Assembly (NCBI RefSeq): GCF_025143365.1
Contig: NZ_JALXPE010000072.1
Location: forward strand, 1-17,898
Direction: 5' to 3'
DNA from: Microbacterium sp. p3-SID336
GTDB taxonomy: Bacteria > Actinomycetota > Actinomycetes > Actinomycetales > Microbacteriaceae
Length of the DNA: 17,898 nucleotides
Shown: positions 14,392-17,898 of the stretch, one piece after another
Position numbering within the stretch: the stretch's first letter is position 1
Layout of the letters: each line of letters starts with the position of its first letter
Made by a program: the position numbers and the translations under genes
The notes under the pieces: model-generated
Seen by the model: only the letters and a program-made list of their open reading frames with translations
The model's database searches: none
What the model was told of the DNA's origin: nothing

Positions 14392-14880
14392 TCAGCTCAG
14401 CTTGCCCTCCGAGTCGCGTGGCCGCACGCGGTGTTCGCTGAGGATGGAGACCCGATTGAACATATTGATGGCTGCGGCGACCCACTCCGCGGCCGCGAAC
14501 TCCTCCTCGGCGAGGGTGTTTCGGGCCTGCGCGAGCTCGGCATTCACGGCGGCGTCGAGCGGGAGTCGGGTGGCTGCTTCAGCGATCGCGAGCAAGGCTC
14601 GCTCTCGATCGCTGAACAGAGTCGACTCGCGCCAGGCGGGCAAGACGTCGAGTACTTGCTGATTGACTCCTGCGCGCCTCGCCTGCCGTGAATGCAGATC
14701 AAGGCAGAAGACGCATCCGTTCAGCTGTGACGCCCGAACCTTGACCAACTCGCTCTCCGCGGGAGTGAGCCCACGTTGCGACGCGGCCTCAGACACAGCG
14801 GTCGCGAACGTAGAAGCGGCTTCCCATGCTTCAGGGACGGCCTTGTCCATGTATGGGCGCGGTTCATGCAAGGTGGACAT
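14392..14880 (-). CDS. AhpD-like protein (carboxymuconolactone decarboxylase family)
   Basis: 162-aa all-helical protein. The redox motif NGCVFCLDLHSRQARRAG contains Cys56, Cys59 and His63, spaced as in AhpD-type CMD proteins (CxxC...H), where the cysteines give disulphide or peroxide reduction. Residues 40-50 (PAESELVKVRAS) and the helix WVAAAINMFNRVS near the C-terminus match the family. The start overlaps the stop of the thioredoxin gene by one base (TGATG), so the two are translated together and thioredoxin is a likely reductant. The peroxidase partner AhpC is not visible. True decarboxylases of the family lack the CxxC, so a redox role is favoured. Confidence 0.9.
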   Translation of the reverse strand: MSTLHEPRPYMDKAVPEAWEAASTFATAVSEAASQRGLTPAESELVKVRASQLNGCVFCLDLHSRQARRAGVNQQVLDVLPAWRESTLFSDRERALLAIAEAATRLPLDAAVNAELAQARNTLAEEEFAAAEWVAAAINMFNRVSILSEHRVRPRDSEGKLS

Positions 14881-15260
14881 CAGCGATCGTCCTTGGACGA
14901 GTCACCATCGGAGTCGAGGCCCTTTCTGACCTCGTCCATATCGAGTCCTCTGACGTTCTCTACGACTTCAGCCAAGGCAGTGGGCGGTAGGGCCCCCGCC
15001 TGGCTGAAGACGAGTAACCCCTCACGGAAGGCGAGCAGAGTCGGAATCGCGGTGATCTGGGCGGCCGCGGTGATGCGCTGCTCCGACTCCGTGTCGAGCT
15101 TCGCGTGGACGACGTCCGGATTGTCTAACGATGACTTCTCGAAGACCGGCGCAAACTGGTGGCATGGTGCGCACCAGTCCGCCCAGAAGTCGACGAGGAC
15201 GATGTCGTTCTGATTGATCGTGACCTCGAAGTTGTCTTCGGTCAGTTCGACGGTTGCCAT
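14880..15260 (-). CDS. trxA: Thioredoxin
   Basis: 126-aa thioredoxin that reduces protein disulphides in the cytoplasm. The active site WCAPC has Cys30 and Cys33, preceded by VLVDFWADWC as in standard thioredoxins, and the cis-proline loop reads TAIPTLLAF. The C-terminal 15 residues are an extra acidic tail. The ATG at 15260 is chosen over an upstream start at 15344 because GAGGAG lies 7 nt before it and the thioredoxin fold begins there. It is followed immediately, by one-base overlap, by the AhpD-like gene. MsrA, encoded upstream, also uses thioredoxin as reductant. Confidence 0.93.
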   Translation of the reverse strand: MATVELTEDNFEVTINQNDIVLVDFWADWCAPCHQFAPVFEKSSLDNPDVVHAKLDTESEQRITAAAQITAIPTLLAFREGLLVFSQAGALPPTALAEVVENVRGLDMDEVRKGLDSDGDSSKDDR

Positions 15261-15288
15261 GCGAGTTCTCCTCTTGTACTCATGATGC

Positions 15289-15684
15289 TCAGTGGTGGTG
15301 TCCGTGGGGGTTGCCGGGGAATCGCGCGTCGACGATGTCGGCATACTCCGGATGAGCGCGGATGTACGCGGCGGCGAAGGGACATGAGACCGTCGCGGTC
15401 ATGTTGTCCTTGCGGAGACTGTCCAGGACGCCCCCGAGGAGCCGCGCAGCGACTCCCTTTCCACGGAACTCCGGGAACACCGAGGTTGCGAGGAGGAGCA
15501 CCCGGTCGCCGGTTCTGCTGTAGAGCAGGCCTGCAGCGAGCTTGCCGTCCACGGTCGCTTCGTACAGCTCTGACTCGACGTTCTCCGTGATGACGAAGTC
15601 TTCCGCTGCGTCCGAGGAGACAGCCGGGAGGTCGGTGTCGGCGTCGGTCGCGGTCAAGCCGATCATTCCGTCGGGATGTTTCAT
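15289..15684 (-). CDS. Small GNAT-type N-acetyltransferase (YjdJ/Acetyltransf_CG-like)
   Basis: 131-aa protein with the compact GNAT core: ATVDGKLAAGLLYSRTGDRV strands, then the acetyl-CoA loop VFPEFRGKGVAARLLGG (Q/RxxGxG/A type) and the closing CPFAAAYIRAHPEYADIV typical of small Acetyltransf_CG proteins. It would acetylate a small amine or protein N-terminus; the substrate is unknown. The C-terminus ends in HGHHH, which could bind metal. AGGAGAG lies 5 nt before the ATG at 15684. It sits between msrA and thioredoxin, 24 nt and 28 nt from them, so it is part of the same stress cluster. Confidence 0.85.
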   Translation of the reverse strand: MKHPDGMIGLTATDADTDLPAVSSDAAEDFVITENVESELYEATVDGKLAAGLLYSRTGDRVLLLATSVFPEFRGKGVAARLLGGVLDSLRKDNMTATVSCPFAAAYIRAHPEYADIVDARFPGNPHGHHH

Positions 15685-15708
15685 GTCTCTCCTATCGCGA
15701 GATCTCGG

Positions 15709-16209
15709 TCAGCGGCCCGGTAGTACCCAGTCGGGCCGGATGAAATGGCACGAGTACCCATTGGGGTGCTTCTGCAGGTAGTCCTGGTGCTCGGGTTCGG
15801 CCTCCCAGAAAGGGCCGGCTTCGCCGACCTCGGTCACGACTTCTCCTGGCCAGCGGCCCGAAGCGTTGATCGCTTCGATCACGTGGAAGGCGACTTTCAT
15901 CTGTCCCTCGGTCGTCGTGAAGATCGCTGATCGGTAACTGCGCCCGATGTCGTTTCCCTGGCGGTTCCGAGTCGTGGGGTCGTGAATCTGAAAGAAGAAC
16001 TCCAGCAGTATCTGGAATCGGATGATCGAGGGGTCATAGATCACTTCGAGCGCTTCGGCGTGATCCCCGTGATTACGGTAGGTCGCGTTGGGCGTGTCGT
16101 CGTCGCCGGAGTATCCGACACGGGTGCTCACCACGCCCGGGAGCGAGCGGAAGAGTTCCTGGGCTCCCCAGAAGCAGCCGCTGGCGAGGATCACTCTCGA
16201 GGTCGGCAT
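15709..16209 (-). CDS. msrA: Peptide methionine sulfoxide reductase MsrA
   Basis: 166-aa enzyme that reduces methionine-S-sulfoxide in proteins or free, using thioredoxin. The catalytic motif is GCFWGAQ with Cys12; GYSGDDD and [13 protein letters not shown] hold the active-site Glu, and [12 protein letters not shown] the Asp and Tyr expected for the family. The C-terminal [11 protein letters not shown] contains a second Cys that may act in resolving the disulphide. The ATG at 16209 is chosen because the MsrA fold starts there; an in-frame start 45 nt upstream would add an unrelated leader. The preceding GAGAGAAG is a poor ribosome binding site. It is the first gene of the minus-strand redox cluster. 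Confidence 0.93.
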   Translation of the reverse strand: MPTSRVILASGCFWGAQELFRSLPGVVSTRVGYSGDDDTPNATYRNHGDHAEALEVIYDPSIIRFQILLEFFFQIHDPTTRNRQGNDIGRSYRSAIFTTTEGQMKVAFHVIEAINASGRWPGEVVTEVGEAGPFWEAEPEHQDYLQKHPNGYSCHFIRPDWVLPGR

Positions 16210-16462
16210 CGTCTTCTCTCTCTTCGCGGCGGGCAACACGCCCCTTCGGGTCACGATACGGAGCGGAGTGCTGTCCAGGTGGCCTGGCTGTGCAGCGTAA
16301 TGTCCGCGACCTGCGGCGTTCGGAAGCGGGACCGGCGGTTGCAGGGAGAAGACAGCTCTCTGCAGGAGCAGGCCACACGGGGCAGAGAAGCGGACCTACC
16401 GTCAGAGGAGGCGCCGGAACTCCGGCAAGCCAGCGAACCGTGCCCTACGGTGAGGAGAGATC
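16210..16462. promoter_or_regulatory. Divergent intergenic region between msrA and AhpD-like gene
   Basis: About 250 bp that should carry promoters for both directions. It contains a near-perfect inverted repeat, GCCGGA-AC-TCCGGC (16413-16426), about 37 nt before the plus-strand GTG, which may be an operator for one of the AraC-type regulators. I cannot assign a convincing -35/-10 pair on either strand. Confidence 0.4.
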
Positions 16463-16999
16463 GTGATATCAGAGCAGATCGATTTCGAGAATGTGCGCTT
16501 TGATCCGGATCTCTCTGACTTCCATGAGCTTGCGAAGCAGATGGCCACGGGGTTCGGGTACACCGCGAAGCTGTCGATCGGTGATCGCCTAGCCGCCCTT
16601 CTCCGATTGCGGGTTGCGCAGATCAATCCGTGCTCCTACTGCCTGATCCTGCACACGCGTATCGCCGTGGAAGTCGGCATCGGCGCGGCGATGGTCGCGC
16701 ACCTGGCGAGCTGGCGGCAGAGCACGATGTTCTCCGGTTCCGAAGCACTCGCACTCGCGTACTGCGAAGCGCTGACACGTTACGAGCACGAGCACTTCGA
16801 TGAGATGCATCAAGGGCTGACGGTGTTTTTCGATGAGCGTGAGATCGCCGAGATCGCAGCCGTCGTCATCAACATGAACGTGTGGACGAGGCTGAAGCTC
16901 GCGCAGGGCGCGGTGCCAGTCGTATTGCCCGGTGACGAAGAGCCTGCTCGTGAGACTGAGAGCCCAGGCGTCGGGGGAAAGAAAGGGAACCCATCATGA
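16463..16999 (+). CDS. Second AhpD-like protein (carboxymuconolactone decarboxylase family)
   Basis: 178-aa helical protein with the motif NPCSYCLILHTRIAVEVG, Cys57, Cys60 and His64, as in AhpD-type proteins. It differs clearly from the copy at 14392-14880, so it is not a recent duplicate. The helix IAEIAAVVINMNVWTRLKLA and the segment WRQSTMFSG after the motif are shared features of this family. The GTG at 16463 has AGGAGA 4 nt upstream. It ends in a disordered tail of Pro, Glu and Gly and overlaps the next gene by ATGA. It transcribes away from the msrA cluster. Confidence 0.88.
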   Translation: MISEQIDFENVRFDPDLSDFHELAKQMATGFGYTAKLSIGDRLAALLRLRVAQINPCSYCLILHTRIAVEVGIGAAMVAHLASWRQSTMFSGSEALALAYCEALTRYEHEHFDEMHQGLTVFFDEREIAEIAAVVINMNVWTRLKLAQGAVPVVLPGDEEPARETESPGVGGKKGNPS

Positions 17000-17454
17000 C
17001 TGACGGATCGGTCAGCGGGCAGGAGATCGAGTTCGATCTGCTTCCGCCGGATGAGAGCCTCGACTCGGATCTTCTCGGCGAAGACTCCGACGACGACGGC
17101 CCGGGATACTCTCCGCCGGAGCGGCGGTCATCCGAACTGTCGTGGGGATTCACGGCGCGCGAAGCACGCACCCGAGAACCGCTGGCGGCTCGCTTGGCGC
17201 GTGAGGTGCCGGAGTACGAACCTGAAGAGCCGATGGGCGACGGGATCGGCGACATCATCGGCACGGACGGCGAGATCCTTGACGACCAGGTCGGATCGGT
17301 ACGCGCTGGGCGGCTGATCTGGACCGAACCCGGCAACCCTGACCCGTCCTCCGACTTCTGGGCATCCGACATCGGCATCGACAATGGTGCCGCCTCCGCC
17401 GAGGAGGCGGCTATCCATGTCGTCATCGACGAGGGCGACTATGACCGGCAATAG
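16996..17454 (+). CDS. DUF5709-like protein
   Basis: 152-aa acidic soluble protein of unknown function resembling the actinobacterial DUF5709 family. Conserved pieces are LLPPDESLDSDLLGED, YSPPERR, WGFTAREARTREPLAARLA, VGSVRAGRLIW and a C-terminal SAEEAAIHVV. No catalytic motif or membrane segment is visible. The start overlaps the stop of the AhpD-like gene by ATGA, so the two are co-translated. The family is widespread in actinobacteria but has no known role that I can state. Confidence 0.85.
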   Translation: MTDGSVSGQEIEFDLLPPDESLDSDLLGEDSDDDGPGYSPPERRSSELSWGFTAREARTREPLAARLAREVPEYEPEEPMGDGIGDIIGTDGEILDDQVGSVRAGRLIWTEPGNPDPSSDFWASDIGIDNGAASAEEAAIHVVIDEGDYDRQ

Positions 17455-17499
17455 TCTGGAATCAGACCGGGGAAGCCCGGAAGACCGGCGGAGGCTGTA

Positions 17500-17898
17500 A
17501 TGATGCAGCAGACATGGGACTCGCGCAGCATTGATCCACGTGACCGCGTGGAGACGATCCGGACGATGCTCTGCGAGAACCTCGTCCAGACAGACCTGAC
17601 TCTCGACCCGCAAGGCCGCGAGGCTCGCGTGAGCGTGTCTTACCAAGACATTGGGCAGCTGAGAGCCCTGTCCGTCCAGACGGTGCCCTCGCTGGCTGCC
17701 CTCGCTATGCGCCCCCAGCGGATGATCACAGCGGACAACGACGAGTCATTGTTCGTGGTCTTCCAGCGCGGCAACCGGTCGATGCTGCGCCGTGGGGATG
17801 ACCAGACCGTGATGACTCCAGGCAGCATCGTCGTTTACCCGAGCACGAGCCCCTACGTCCACGCTTTCGACGAGGGGGTCATCGGGGACTTCTTCCGA
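17500..17898 (+). CDS. AraC-type regulator, N-terminal part (cut by window edge)
   Basis: 133 residues of an open frame running off the window. The start is one of two consecutive ATG codons (17500 or 17503) with GGAGG at 17490-17494. The sequence fits the AraC-binding-like (AraC_binding_2) sensing domain: ESLFVVFQRGNRSMLRRGDD, then VMTPGSIVVYPSTSPYVHAF, which are the cupin strands with the PGSIVVYP signature. The DNA-binding domain is beyond the window. It follows the DUF5709-like gene by 45 nt in the same direction and may regulate this transcript or the divergent cluster. Confidence 0.8.
   Translation, partial: MMQQTWDSRSIDPRDRVETIRTMLCENLVQTDLTLDPQGREARVSVSYQDIGQLRALSVQTVPSLAALAMRPQRMITADNDESLFVVFQRGNRSMLRRGDDQTVMTPGSIVVYPSTSPYVHAFDEGVIGDFFR

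Noticed and set aside
15982..16503. Plus-strand 173-codon frame across msrA and the divergent gap
   Set aside because: It is antisense to msrA, has no ribosome binding site and an Arg/Glu/Gly-rich composition.

Overview
The window looks like DNA from a high-G+C actinobacterium, most likely the Microbacteriaceae or a near relative. The signs are G+C-rich codon use, GTG starts with AAGGAG-type ribosome binding sites, and families that I associate with actinobacteria (SCO6880-like, DUF6112-like and DUF5709-like proteins). It has two parts.

Part one (about 1-13060, almost all on the minus strand) is the transfer region of a conjugative plasmid or integrative conjugative element. In transcription order (right to left) it encodes a small 93-aa protein, a 267-aa protein with a faint sigma-factor look, a ParB-like protein, a 229-aa single-pass membrane protein, a three-domain peptidoglycan hydrolase, two paralogous two-TM proteins, a TrbL/VirB6-like channel protein, an SCO6880-like membrane protein, a VirB4-like ATPase, an acidic 183-aa protein, a TraG/VirD4-like coupling ATPase, an SSB, and the start of an acidic protein cut by the window edge. 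Together these would open the cell wall, build a type IV secretion channel, power it, and protect or recruit the transferred strand. No relaxase, integrase, excisionase or replication initiator is visible.

The most striking signal is a repeated leader element in this operon. Five times, an identical arrangement precedes a gene: a 20-nt motif of fixed length (minus-strand consensus GGGGTCNSRNNYNCGCACCT), directly followed by an inverted repeat whose sequence differs each time but still pairs, and then the ribosome binding site and start codon. In three copies the hairpin buries the ribosome binding site or the start codon. The five copies mark the heads of five gene modules: 267-aa protein-ParB; 229-aa protein-hydrolase-two-TM protein; second two-TM protein-TrbL-like-SCO6880-like; VirB4-183 aa-TraG; SSB-acidic protein. 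This looks like a coordinated, element-wide control system, at either the RNA or the DNA level. I do not recognise it as a named motif.

Part two (about 13360-17898) has a somewhat lower G+C content and a different theme, redox and stress defence. A minus-strand cluster encodes MsrA, a small GNAT acetyltransferase, thioredoxin, an AhpD-like (carboxymuconolactone decarboxylase family) protein and an AraC-type regulator. Divergently, on the plus strand, lie a second AhpD-like protein, a DUF5709-like protein and the start of another AraC-type regulator. These could be element cargo or the flanking chromosome; the window does not decide between them.
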